NCBI RefSeq assembly: GCF_016907015.1
Contig: NZ_JAFBBE010000023.1
Location: 1-57,494 of the forward strand
Origin: Oceanisphaera litoralis
GTDB lineage: Bacteria; Pseudomonadota; Gammaproteobacteria; Enterobacterales; Aeromonadaceae
Direction: 5' to 3'
DNA length: 57,494 nt
In this document: piece after piece, positions 43,753 to 52,304 of the stretch
How positions within the stretch are numbered: the stretch's first letter is position 1
Layout: each line of letters starts with the position of its first letter
Translations under genes and position numbers: made by a program
The notes under the pieces: generated by a model
What the model was told of the DNA's origin: nothing
Seen by the model: only the letters and a program-made list of their open reading frames with translations
Database searches by the model: none

Positions 43753-45069
43753 ATGAAGCATACCTTGAAGTTGGCTGTTAGTTACACAGACACTGCAAGT
43801 GGAAACCGGCACCAGTTGCCTGCTGTTTACACTCGTAGTGGCATCCTGATCTCTCACCTCCGGTATCTGGCGTGGTACTCAGAGAAAAGTGACTCGTGGA
43901 GAGAAAAGGCCGTTTTTGCGGTGAGACTGCTAGTTGACTATATAGAAGCCACCCCCAGCTTCAAGAAAACAACAACTCTTTTGAAGAGTTTCACTGAGGC
44001 TTTAGTAACAGGTACGATTGATTATCAGGCGAGTGATGATCCCCTAGGTTTGTTCTGGAAGCCTAGAGAACTCACCGTAGCTAACAATATCCTTTTTCAC
44101 ATAACTCATTACACTGACTTCTTGGCGTTGCAAGAAGGGTTTGAGCAGAGTCGTGTCAACCCATTTAGAGAGGCAACCAGTTGGGAAGAGCGAATAAATT
44201 GGTGCGCTTACTATCACAAACAAGCGAATGTATTTTTGAATCACCTTTCTTCTCATTCTGAGGCTCAAAAGGCAGCAGCTCGTAAGCGGCTTGTTTATAC
44301 GCCGATGCAGTTGATGATCAGTAATGACAAGGCAGAGCGCTTTCCCGAAGATCGTATTGAAAGCCTAATTTACGAAGGTTTCTTACTCAGAGGACAACCT
44401 GATTACCGGTCACAGGCCATCACTATGCTACTCAATTATGGAGGTTTACGGAAAAGTGAAGTATTTCATATCTTTACCTCTGATATAACTCTTCACCCAA
44501 ACCATCCTGATGAAGCATTGGTTCGGGTTTATCACCCTGTTTATGGTAAGTCCCCAGATCCAAGTTATAAGAAACGCGCTGATTATTTGCTGTCAGAAAG
44601 TACCTATAAGCCTAGGAATACATATCGGGCAACAGAGCGATTATTTTCCGGCTGGAAGAACCCCCTCATGACCAGTAAAGATGGGTATTTTGAAGTAATT
44701 TTTAATCCTACACATAAAGCGAAAGAGTTTTTGAATGTTTGGGTAAATTACCTTAAGTATCAGCGAGTTGAGCCTGATGATTTCCATCCCTTCGCATTTA
44801 CCAATGACCAAGGTAGACCGGAAACGCTGAAAAATTACCAAAGACGTCATAAACGAGCCGTGGAGCGTATTGGTCTTGAGTGTAGAAAGGAATTTGGCAC
44901 TACTGAGCACGGCCATCGCCATGCCTACGGTTACCGAGCACGACAGTTAGGTTTGACCCAAGTAGAAATACAAAAAGCAATGCATCATAAAAGTCCTAAT
45001 TCATGCCTTATTTATATCAAGCCCACGAGTGATGATATAAGAGCAGAAATGAGAGAATCAGAAAGATGA
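43753..45069 (+). CDS. gmtY: Gamma-mobile-trio tyrosine recombinase GmtY
   Basis: 438-residue phage-integrase-family recombinase. Catalytic residues are all visible: Arg233 (GLRKSE), His386-x-x-Arg389-His390 (HGHRH), His412 (MHHKS) and Tyr421 (LIYIK). It is the first gene of an operon with gmtZ (4-bp overlap), gmtX and greB, the order described for gamma-mobile-trio islands. It probably catalyses site-specific integration at greB. Codon use is AT-rich, unlike the flanking host genes. Identification as GmtY rests on the trio context plus recall of the family. Confidence 0.85.
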   Translation: MKHTLKLAVSYTDTASGNRHQLPAVYTRSGILISHLRYLAWYSEKSDSWREKAVFAVRLLVDYIEATPSFKKTTTLLKSFTEALVTGTIDYQASDDPLGLFWKPRELTVANNILFHITHYTDFLALQEGFEQSRVNPFREATSWEERINWCAYYHKQANVFLNHLSSHSEAQKAAARKRLVYTPMQLMISNDKAERFPEDRIESLIYEGFLLRGQPDYRSQAITMLLNYGGLRKSEVFHIFTSDITLHPNHPDEALVRVYHPVYGKSPDPSYKKRADYLLSESTYKPRNTYRATERLFSGWKNPLMTSKDGYFEVIFNPTHKAKEFLNVWVNYLKYQRVEPDDFHPFAFTNDQGRPETLKNYQRRHKRAVERIGLECRKEFGTTEHGHRHAYGYRARQLGLTQVEIQKAMHHKSPNSCLIYIKPTSDDIRAEMRESER

Positions 45070-47798
45070 GCAGTGGAAAAAATCCAGATTTTAAAGCCAG
45101 CACTATTACTGCTGCTAGCTTGGCCGAGCTCAAAGCTATCTGTAAGGCTAATGACATTAAAAATACTGTGGAATACAGAGAGCGCTACAAAGATATTGAA
45201 GGTTTACCAGCTCATCCTGAAAGGCTCTTCAATAACGAGTGGAGCAGTTATAAAGAATTTTTCGATATGCCTCAGGCAAAGTCCTATAGTGAGCTCAAGA
45301 AAGAAGTTCAGGCTAAGGGGATAAAAAATCAGAAGGAATATCGTACGTGGATCAAGGAGCTAGATGATCCACGATACCCACGAACTCCACATGACTTCTA
45401 TCAAGGTGAATGGGAAAACTGGTATGATTTTTGTGGTAAAGAAAAGCCATTCAAACCTGATTATATTTCAAAGCCCTATCAGATGTGGGCTGAAAAAATA
45501 CAAGAATTCATGAAGCAGGCCCAAGGAGGAGGGTCCAAAGTTACTCATCTTTGCCGCTTCGTTCGAATCTACATCGAAAAGCATGATAAGAGCTACTCAC
45601 CGCAAGACCTTTTGACTAAAGAACGCGTGAACATCAAGCCGTTCCGAGAGGAGCTAAAGAAATTACCGACTGATAATTACCGACGTAATATTATTATCGC
45701 TGTTAATGAGTTTCTCAACTACGTCATTAGCAATGATCTGACAGATGAAGACGAGGAAACTGGTGAGGTTATCCGAGTGTTGGATGCCAGAAATCCTTTT
45801 CAGCTATTGGCTGACGATCGAAGCGTGACTGCTCCAGTTCGTAGTGAGACAACGAAACCTTGTCTACAGTACTTTTTTGTTCGTAAGGCTCAAGAATGGA
45901 TTATCCCTGAAGATGCGAAGACTTTTCAGGATCTCACTCATCTTCAAAAATTTGAGACTGATTGGGTAAAAGTACCTGCTGATTTAGTCGATTACTCTGA
46001 TCCAGACTGTGTTGCTCGTAAGCTTGGAGAACAATATTATTTATGGTGCCCCACAGATTGGATTCACACATTCGCACTAACTAAAGTACCACTGAGGGGG
46101 CGTCAGATAGCCTATAACGACTCGGGAGAAGGTGACCGAGAAATTGCAGAGCTAAGTGAAGAAGGTCGAATCATATGGGTTAAAAATACGAGTTTGTTTG
46201 CTGGGACAACAAAAAATCAGTCTTTTATTAAAAAGCTACCCGACAATAATTTGGGCATGTATGTTACAACGAATAAGACCAGCAATAATGGCGCAGGATA
46301 TTCCATCCCCTGGATTCCGGAAGATCTGGCCTATTGGCTGATTCGACTTCGTAAGTGGCAGCAGAAATATAATCCAATAACAGAAGCTACCCCTTGGACT
46401 GGTTGCCTGCGCACTAACCTTAACGAAGTACAGCTCAAAGCCAGAGGGATCAACTGCTTTCTCTTTCGAGCCTTTAACGACGTTGAGCCCAAAAACCCAG
46501 CGGCCGCTCTTACTATGCGGCTAGCAGCTGCGCTTTATCATATACAGCCAGGCAGTCTGAAATTAGCTGAGCTCAAAGGTAGTGATTATCTACTGTCAAA
46601 CTACAGCTCGAAATATACACCGCACTCCATGCGTGTGAGTTTGATTACAGCTTACATTATGGACATGGGGATGCCCGTAGAGATAGTGATGAAGGTGGTT
46701 GGGCATTCGTCTATTGTGATGTCTATCTATTACTGCAAAGTAACCCAGAGAGATATCCGTAAAAGATTCGAAGAAGCAGAGAAAAAAGCATTGAAATCCC
46801 AGGCTGATGCGACACAAGCCACTATTGAACAAAATAATATTGAAGCAGTTAAAAATCAGCTGGTTGGCACAAACCAAGACCTACTCCAATCACTGACGAA
46901 CGAAGTGCCTGCTGGTAACTACATGTTTAGGGATTATGGCATTTGCCCGTTTGCAGCAACTCGCTGTGATGATGGGGGTGAAGAAATTGGAGCCACCAAG
47001 GTATATAGTCCAACACCTTCGGGTTACTTAGGCTTTCAAAATTGTCTTCGTTGTCGGCATTTTATTACTGGGCCAGCATTTCTAGGCGGCTTGCTCTCTA
47101 TAACTAATGAAATATTGTTAGAAGCAAATGATCAATCCGAAGTTTGCCGACACTTACAGGAAAAGGTAGCTGCCATTGATGACAAGCTAACCGAGATGGA
47201 CCGTAAAGAATATTTGGCCAATCTGAAACAAGAGGCGTTTGATAATAGTCAACGTTCACCTTTTGAGTTTAAGTTGCGAAAGCTAGAGTCTGAGTACGAA
47301 AGTGCTGCCAAAAAAATGGATATGCTACTGTGTGATCTTCAATCAGCGTACAAATTAATTCAATTATCTCAAACAGTTACTAATGGCCAAGTCGAATCTG
47401 GCAGTTCAGATTTAGCTTTAATAAAAATGCATGATTCTGAAATACAGATAGAAATAGATGAGACTTCACACTTTCAGCAGCTTCAGGAAGTTTGTGAAAA
47501 CGCTCTTATCTATGAAAGCTGCAACCCTTCACGTGCAATTATACCTCGATCACAGATGCTCGATCGCATGGCTAGCTTCAACAAGTTGGCACCACGTTTG
47601 TTTATGTTTTCACCGGATGAACAGCTAATCATTGGTAACCAGCTGGTAGCGTTGTTTAAAGCTCGTCTTCACTCATGGGAAAAGGTTAACAAGCTAATAG
47701 AAGGGAAACTTAAGCTGTCGGACTTGGTAGGACCAGAGAGGATAGAGCCCGCTGAAATCGAGATTATCACCAAAAAATCCCTGATCACAGTGCAGTAG
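45066..47798 (+). CDS. gmtZ: Gamma-mobile-trio integrase-like protein GmtZ
   Basis: 910-residue second recombinase-fold protein. N-terminal repeats of the type 'KAxxIKNxxEYRxxxK' (about 15-130) resemble integrase-repeat DNA-binding units. A core-binding region follows, then catalytic-type residues Arg344, His520-x-x-Arg523 (PHSMR), His547 (GHSS) and Tyr555/Tyr556. After it is a putative zinc-binding site (Cys627, Cys634, Cys660, Cys663) and a C-terminal coiled coil. It overlaps gmtY by 4 bp. Since it keeps catalytic residues, it may act with GmtY as a heteromeric recombinase. Length and layout match the GmtZ family as I recall it. Confidence 0.83.
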   Translation: MSSGKNPDFKASTITAASLAELKAICKANDIKNTVEYRERYKDIEGLPAHPERLFNNEWSSYKEFFDMPQAKSYSELKKEVQAKGIKNQKEYRTWIKELDDPRYPRTPHDFYQGEWENWYDFCGKEKPFKPDYISKPYQMWAEKIQEFMKQAQGGGSKVTHLCRFVRIYIEKHDKSYSPQDLLTKERVNIKPFREELKKLPTDNYRRNIIIAVNEFLNYVISNDLTDEDEETGEVIRVLDARNPFQLLADDRSVTAPVRSETTKPCLQYFFVRKAQEWIIPEDAKTFQDLTHLQKFETDWVKVPADLVDYSDPDCVARKLGEQYYLWCPTDWIHTFALTKVPLRGRQIAYNDSGEGDREIAELSEEGRIIWVKNTSLFAGTTKNQSFIKKLPDNNLGMYVTTNKTSNNGAGYSIPWIPEDLAYWLIRLRKWQQKYNPITEATPWTGCLRTNLNEVQLKARGINCFLFRAFNDVEPKNPAAALTMRLAAALYHIQPGSLKLAELKGSDYLLSNYSSKYTPHSMRVSLITAYIMDMGMPVEIVMKVVGHSSIVMSIYYCKVTQRDIRKRFEEAEKKALKSQADATQATIEQNNIEAVKNQLVGTNQDLLQSLTNEVPAGNYMFRDYGICPFAATRCDDGGEEIGATKVYSPTPSGYLGFQNCLRCRHFITGPAFLGGLLSITNEILLEANDQSEVCRHLQEKVAAIDDKLTEMDRKEYLANLKQEAFDNSQRSPFEFKLRKLESEYESAAKKMDMLLCDLQSAYKLIQLSQTVTNGQVESGSSDLALIKMHDSEIQIEIDETSHFQQLQEVCENALIYESCNPSRAIIPRSQMLDRMASFNKLAPRLFMFSPDEQLIIGNQLVALFKARLHSWEKVNKLIEGKLKLSDLVGPERIEPAEIEIITKKSLITVQ

Positions 47799-47806
47799 AG
47801 GCCATT

Positions 47807-48412
47807 ATGAAGCCAAATGAATTACTAGAAAAGCTTAAAGAAACAGCATCCTCTAAGGCTGCTAAAACGTTAGATATAGTCTACGAGATATGTCTAGAGC
47901 AAGAGCAAAGAGGACTTAATGACTTTTCTGTGGCTACTATTGCGCGCTTGGGCTTTAAAAGAGGTGTACCAAAAGCTCAGAGCCTGAGGAATAAAACAGG
48001 GGAAAGCTACCGGGCGTTACTGTGTTGTTTTGAAGAGCAACATCAAAGTGACAAACCGCGCATATCATCGAGAGCTGAAGATGACTGGATTGAAGAGATC
48101 CAGAGCCCAAAACACAAGCTGCTAGTTCGTATTCAGGCGTCTGAGTTGGCTGCGGCCAAGAAGAAGCTCCGTGACTTCGTACCACCAGGAAGCCGCATTG
48201 AGGTCAGAGATTATCAAAATGATGAGCAAGATGCAGATGCTAAGCTCAATGCTCAAGAACGCCGAGCTTTAGAATACCTTGTCTCTGAGGAGTTTCTGGA
48301 TAAATGGGAGTTCTCCGTTACTGAATATGGCGAAGTTGTAGATAGCTCCGGGGCTATAGTTCTTCGAGCAGCAACTATCGACGCTGTGAAAAAAGCACTT
48401 ACTTATCTGTAG
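47807..48412 (+). CDS. gmtX: Gamma-mobile-trio protein GmtX
   Basis: 201-residue protein, third member of the trio, 8 bp after gmtZ. The N-terminal half looks like a small helix-turn-helix domain (FSVATIARLGFKRGVPKAQSLRNKTG, about 45-70). The C-terminal half is a mixed alpha/beta domain. No enzymatic motif is visible. In known islands it is essential context for mobility, with a DNA-binding or accessory role inferred. It ends 6 bp before the element's greB. Confidence 0.82.
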   Translation: MKPNELLEKLKETASSKAAKTLDIVYEICLEQEQRGLNDFSVATIARLGFKRGVPKAQSLRNKTGESYRALLCCFEEQHQSDKPRISSRAEDDWIEEIQSPKHKLLVRIQASELAAAKKKLRDFVPPGSRIEVRDYQNDEQDADAKLNAQERRALEYLVSEEFLDKWEFSVTEYGEVVDSSGAIVLRAATIDAVKKALTYL

Positions 48413-48418
48413 GAATTT

Positions 48419-48892
48419 ATGGATACCAACATTATTACGCCTGAAGGCTATGCCGAGTTAGAAGAAGAGCTCGATCAACTTTGGCGCAAAGAACGACCAG
48501 AAGTTACTAAAAAAGTACAGTGGGCCGCTAGTTTGGGTGATCGCTCTGAGAACGCGGACTATCAATATAATAAGAAAAGACTCCGTGAAATTGATCGCCG
48601 AGTCCGATTTCTGAAAAAGAGGTTTGATGTATTAAAAGTTATTGAGTACAGCCCCATCCAAGAGGGAAAAGCGTACTTTGGTGCTTGGGTTACCTTGATT
48701 GATGAAGATGATAAAACTCTAACTTTTAGAATCGTTGGTCCAGATGAGATTTACAGAAAAAAGGGCTATGCATCAGTTAATGCTCCCGTTGTCAGGGCTT
48801 GCCTCGGAAAAAGTGTAGGCGATGAGATCGTAGTTAGAACTCCTGAAGGCAGTAAAGAATGGGAGATTGAAACTATTAGATATGAACAGTGA
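48419..48892 (+). CDS. greB: Element-borne transcript cleavage factor GreB
   Basis: Complete 157-residue GreB with the catalytic tip GDRSENADYQYNKK (Asp41, Glu44) and the full C-terminal FKBP-like domain (VVRTPEGSKEWEIETI). GreB rescues backtracked RNA polymerase by stimulating transcript cleavage. It is the fourth gene of the gmt operon, 6 bp after gmtX, and has the element's AT-rich codon use. The host greB is cut by this same element, so this copy most likely replaces it. It is not a duplicate of the host gene, since residues differ widely (for example LKKRFDVLKVIEY against LMKRLEALNIVDY). Confidence 0.93.
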   Translation: MDTNIITPEGYAELEEELDQLWRKERPEVTKKVQWAASLGDRSENADYQYNKKRLREIDRRVRFLKKRFDVLKVIEYSPIQEGKAYFGAWVTLIDEDDKTLTFRIVGPDEIYRKKGYASVNAPVVRACLGKSVGDEIVVRTPEGSKEWEIETIRYEQ

Positions 48893-49074
48893 GTAGGGGG
48901 TGTTCTCATTTGAGGCATTTGGCTTCATTAGATAGCCTTTGTGCGTTTGAGGGACGTTGTTTCCTAAATCAGGAAAATATCTGCTGCTCCCGTGATCCGA
49001 TCTTCTGACGAATGGACTTGGGAGCAGAACGATGGGCAAGGCACGACACAACATCAGTAACTGGCGGCAGTATA

Positions 49075-49080
49075 ATCGAG
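49075..49080. repeat. Target-site duplication ATCGAG, left copy (partner at 50801-50806)
   Basis: ATCGAG stands immediately before the left terminus and after the right terminus of the IS1634-type element. Removing the element and one copy restores the IS903-like transposase frame (AAT CGA GCC TTG ATT). Confidence 0.85.
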
Positions 49081-50800
49081 CCGACATTCCGCACCTAATT
49101 TAGGAATAAATGGCCAGGTAACGTTTGCCGAGTGCTTCAAGAATGGTCTGTTGCGGCGGTTGCAGATTGACGATCAGCGGTGTTTCCTCTCCCACTGAAA
49201 GTTCATGAATGCCGCTGAAGCACAGGAATACCCACCGCGCGGTGGGGTTCTGGCTCGATTTCTTCTTCATGTCCGGGAAACTGAGATCTTTCTGCCGTAG
49301 TGACTGTCGGATGCGATGCTCCAGCGCAGCATAAATCATCAGGCTACAGGTCATCACCATCAGCAACGCCTCAATGCGCTCTGGTTTTTTCAGAAACAGG
49401 GAAGAGGTCAGGAACTCCGGGCTTTTCAGAAAGCGGAAGCCGCGTTCTACCGCCTGTTGGGATTTGTAGGTCGCGAGGAGTCCGGCCATGTCCAGATGGT
49501 CGCTCAAATCGTTGGTCGCCAGGATAAATATTCCCGCCTGCTCCTTGGCCGTGGCCACTTTATCCAGACAGGTCACCGCCTGGCCGGTTAACAGGTAGTC
49601 GATTCTTTCCGGGGTCTGACCTTTCTTGGGCCGGCCCTTTCCGCTATAAATCGGTTGTGCCAAGGTGGCTCCCTGCTCTATCCGCAACACACCGAGTCCA
49701 CGGCTGAACTCGGCCAGGGCCTGCTCTGCATCTTGCTGACAGGCAAAGCGTTTTTTACATAATTGCTGAAACTGTTTGAGCTCACGCGTGCCGGTTTTAA
49801 GCAGATTCCTGGTGACCGTCTGTTGTTCACGTTTGGTGGCCTGTTCGCTGCGCACCAGTAACCAGCGTTGCGGCACACCGGCATAATCGGCTTCGATCCA
49901 GTAGCCATGGTAGCCATCCCCCAAGGCCTCCAGTCGCTCCGTTTGCAGGTTCGAGACGGCATGCTTGGCATCCTTTAGCGTCATCGGCACGCGAGTAACG
50001 AATAGCTGTTCCTGCTGATGCAGGGCTGACAGCGAATCGGCCGTATAGAGCGCGGCATCACCGACGAAATAACGGCTTTGCTGGGCGGCTTTCAGGGACT
50101 TAACATGCTGGCGGGTAACCTCGGCAAAGGCTTTCTGGTCATTGGTGTTGCCGCTCAGCGCCTGCATGTAGACCGGCAGTCCAGCCTGATTCTCGCAGAT
50201 CAGCTCCAGGATAACCTGGTTCAGCTCTGGCCGATGATCTCGGCTGTAGCCTTTGACCAATTTGATGCAAGCAGGGTTGTCTTCGTCACGCTCATAGGCA
50301 CCATCCACATGAAAACTGGTGATATCGAGATGAACGGCGGTGCTGTTCAGCCCCAGCCGGGCGACGACGTGCTCGGCCATGACCTGGTAAAGAGCGGACA
50401 CATCGGCCTCGAACAACGCATCGAGGCAACGCCCCAAGGCATCATCATTGAGGTGTTCGGGCAGAATACCGGGGCGTAGCAGGCGTTCGGTGGGCTTATC
50501 GGCAAAAAACTGGGGAAACATGTGCAGAGTTCGACTGTGAAATCCCAGACCATTGATGATCATGGCCACCAAGGCCTCACCGTGAGACACCTGATAGTCT
50601 CCCTGCTTCGGCACAATGACATCGACCATCTGGGCCAGCCCCAGTTCACGGCACATTCCTGCCACCAGGCCCAAATGATCGAGGTTTTTAATGCGATAAG
50701 AAGGAGTTGCCATGATGCTGCCGCCAAAAAGTAGTAATAGATCAAACTGGCGGATCGGTGTCAAGTACCAAAAATCAGAAAATTAGGTGCGGAATGACGG
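49081..50800 (-). mobile_element. IS1634-family insertion sequence, complete
   Basis: 1720 bp bounded by the inverted repeat CCG(A/T)CATTCCGCACCTAAT at both ends and flanked by a 6-bp duplication. It carries one intact transposase gene. It is inserted in the N-terminal codons of the IS903-like transposase and is therefore younger than that element. Confidence 0.85.
49100..50764 (-). CDS. IS1634-family transposase
   Basis: 554-residue DDE transposase of the IS4 superfamily, IS1634 group. It shows the first Asp in LDITSFHVDGAY, the second in FVGDAALY and the Glu in QQAVERGFRFLKSPEF, plus the group's GKGRPKKGQTP linker. The start could be the ATG at 50764 or the MATPSYRIKNLDHLG start about 17 codons later, which fits the group better. 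It is intact and GC-rich, unlike the surrounding element, so it is a recent arrival. Confidence 0.85.
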   Translation of the reverse strand: MTPIRQFDLLLLFGGSIMATPSYRIKNLDHLGLVAGMCRELGLAQMVDVIVPKQGDYQVSHGEALVAMIINGLGFHSRTLHMFPQFFADKPTERLLRPGILPEHLNDDALGRCLDALFEADVSALYQVMAEHVVARLGLNSTAVHLDITSFHVDGAYERDEDNPACIKLVKGYSRDHRPELNQVILELICENQAGLPVYMQALSGNTNDQKAFAEVTRQHVKSLKAAQQSRYFVGDAALYTADSLSALHQQEQLFVTRVPMTLKDAKHAVSNLQTERLEALGDGYHGYWIEADYAGVPQRWLLVRSEQATKREQQTVTRNLLKTGTRELKQFQQLCKKRFACQQDAEQALAEFSRGLGVLRIEQGATLAQPIYSGKGRPKKGQTPERIDYLLTGQAVTCLDKVATAKEQAGIFILATNDLSDHLDMAGLLATYKSQQAVERGFRFLKSPEFLTSSLFLKKPERIEALLMVMTCSLMIYAALEHRIRQSLRQKDLSFPDMKKKSSQNPTARWVFLCFSGIHELSVGEETPLIVNLQPPQQTILEALGKRYLAIYS

Positions 50801-51730
50801 ATCGAGCCTTGATTCATCGCGGTTCACTCTCCTCCTGGGTCGATGAACAGGCCATCAAGCAGTGGCATTCCCATGAGCATCATGGCAGCAGGGGGCGCGG
50901 TTTCCAATACAGCGATAGTGCTATTGAAACGGCGCTGATGCTCAAAGCCTTCTTCGGCTTGTCGTTGCGGGCATTGGAAGGGTTTATCAACTCCGTTTTT
51001 CAGCTGATGGACGTGCCGCTGACCTCGCCGGGATATAGCAGTATCAGCAAACGAGCCAATACCGTGGACGTGAAGTACCGCTTACCGAGCAAAGGCGCGG
51101 TCACTCATTTGGTCATCGATGCTACCGGGCTGAAGGTATTCGGTGAAGGTGAATGGAAACAGCGCAAACATGGCAAGGATAATCGCCGGGTCTGGCGTAA
51201 GTTACACCTTGCGGTCGATGCGCGAACCCACGAGATAATTGCCGCTGAAGTCAGCCTGGAAAACGTGGCGGGTAACGAGGTCCTGCCGACGTTGCTCAAC
51301 CCTTTTCGACGCCGGTTGCATCAGGTCTCGGGCGATGGGGCTTACGATACCAGGGTTTGCCATCAATCACTGCTCTGGAAAGGCAGCAAAGCGACCATCC
51401 CACCCCGAAAGAATCCAGCTATTGGGATGAAGGACATCCGAGGAACGAAACTGTTACTGCGCTGAAATCAGGTTACCTGTCCGACTGGAAAACCACGTCT
51501 GGCTACCATCAGCGGTGGTTGGCGGAAACGGCGATGTCCCGATACAAGCAGTTGGTAAATCCAAAGTTCAGCCTACGTAACTACAACGGCTAGGTCGGTG
51601 AAATTCTGGCCGGTGTTAAACTCATGAACAAAGTCATAGGACTGGGTATGCCTGTTCGTCAGCCGGTCAGCTAAGGGCGGAAAGCCCTTTAGGGACAGGC
51701 TGTCTCGGCTCTGATTTGATCAACAACGCC

Positions 51731-51750
51731 ATGATGAGGGGATCCTCCAG
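51731..51750. repeat. IS10-like terminal remnant next to an attC-like site
   Basis: ATGATGAGGGGATCCTCCAG is identical to the right end of the IS10-like element at 54560-54579. Only this end remains; the rest was lost when the IS903-like element arrived. It is followed by CGCC, as is the complete copy. Confidence 0.75.
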
Positions 51751-51855
51751 CGCCATTGTTCAGCGGCGACCTTTTTGTAGCGAAGCGGAGAAAAGGGCGT
51801 CCGATGTAGGCCCTTCTGGGCCAGAACGAACTGCAACCACTGGTTATGAGTTTTG
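51751..51855 (-). other. attC-like recombination site (left half-site lost)
   Basis: Between the IS10 remnant and a cassette ORF. CGCCATTGTTCAGCGGCG at one side and CCACTGGTTATGAG at the other look like degenerate attC boxes (core GGTTATG). It lies just downstream of a minus-strand ORF, the expected place for an attC. Confidence 0.45.
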
Positions 51856-52211
51856 CTAGCGGCCAAACAATTTTGCCCAAAAGCCTTTTTCCTCGCGCTT
51901 CACAGCTTCTTCGATGAAATCTATCTTGGGTTTCCGTCTATCGGATTCTTCTATCAGGTCCATCACCACATTACCGGAGCTGGTGTAGGTGGTGAGATGG
52001 TACTGGTCAGTTTCGTAGCACTTGCCGAATAGGTCCTTGAAGATATCCTTCCAGACCGAGTAATACTTCATGCATTGCTTCTTAGTGCCGAACATCACCC
52101 CGTAGTTTCCAACGACAAGCGCATGGGTTATCTGCTTACGCTTCCATTTTCCTCTTTCGCTTTGGCTATCTGCTCTGCATCCAGCGCCACTAATACGAGG
52201 TCATTTTCCAT
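51856..52211 (-). pseudogene. Cassette ORF, unknown protein, one-base frameshift
   Basis: From the ATG at 52211 the frame reads MENDLVLVALDAEQIAKAKE then shifts: a base is missing near 52148. The next frame gives KRKQITHALVVGNYGVMFGT and continues to GFWAKLFGR at 51856. The uninterrupted protein would be about 118 residues. An internal ATG (52098) gives 80 residues and could still be translated. I recognise no family. It is AT-richer than the host and has a charged C-terminus. Confidence 0.6.
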
Positions 52212-52227
52212 AGGAGATCCATACACT

Positions 52228-52304
52228 CATAACGCCGCCAGCACGCGCGGCTTTGCAGTGAAGGCGTAGCTGCAACGAAAAAGACGTCGCCGTGCCTGGC
52301 ATTG
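52228..52304 (-). other. attC-like recombination site
   Basis: Starts CATAACGCCGCCAGCACGCG, contains GACGTCGCCGTGCCTGGC and ends near GTCATG, directly after the stop of the next cassette ORF. Facing imperfect inverted repeats of about 78 bp with TAACGCC at one edge match the attC pattern. Confidence 0.55.

Larger units (their letters stand above)
49032..51674 (+). pseudogene. IS903-like transposase, broken three ways
   Basis: The N-terminus MGKARHNISNWRQYNR (49032-49080) is separated from its continuation ALIHRGSLSSWVDEQA (from about 50804) by the IS1634-type element. The DDE residues are visible (VIDATGLKVF, SGDGAYD, WLAETAMSRYKQL). Near 51415 one base is lost after PPRKN, shifting to YWDEGHPRNE. 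At 51591 the expected CAG after SLRNYNG is TAG; reading on gives VGEILAGVKLMNKVIGLGMP to 51674. It therefore cannot make active transposase. Confidence 0.85.
48952..51730 (+). mobile_element. IS5-family (IS903-like) insertion sequence, interrupted
   Basis: Left end GGACGTTGTTTCCTAAATCAG and right end (reverse strand) GGCGTTGTTGATCAAATCAG are imperfect terminal inverted repeats of the IS903 kind. Without the nested IS1634-type insert it is about 1.05 kb, the usual size. The right end abuts an IS10-like terminus rather than a matching target duplication, so one flank was lost by deletion or a second insertion. Confidence 0.75.

Noticed and set aside
48419-48892. Element greB as a recent duplication of the host greB
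   Set aside because: It differs from the host remnant at many residues and has AT-rich codon use matching the element, so it was brought in rather than copied.
52075-52269. Plus-strand 64-codon ORF in the cassette region
   Set aside because: It overlaps a minus-strand cassette gene and its attC-like site and has no homology or ribosome site.
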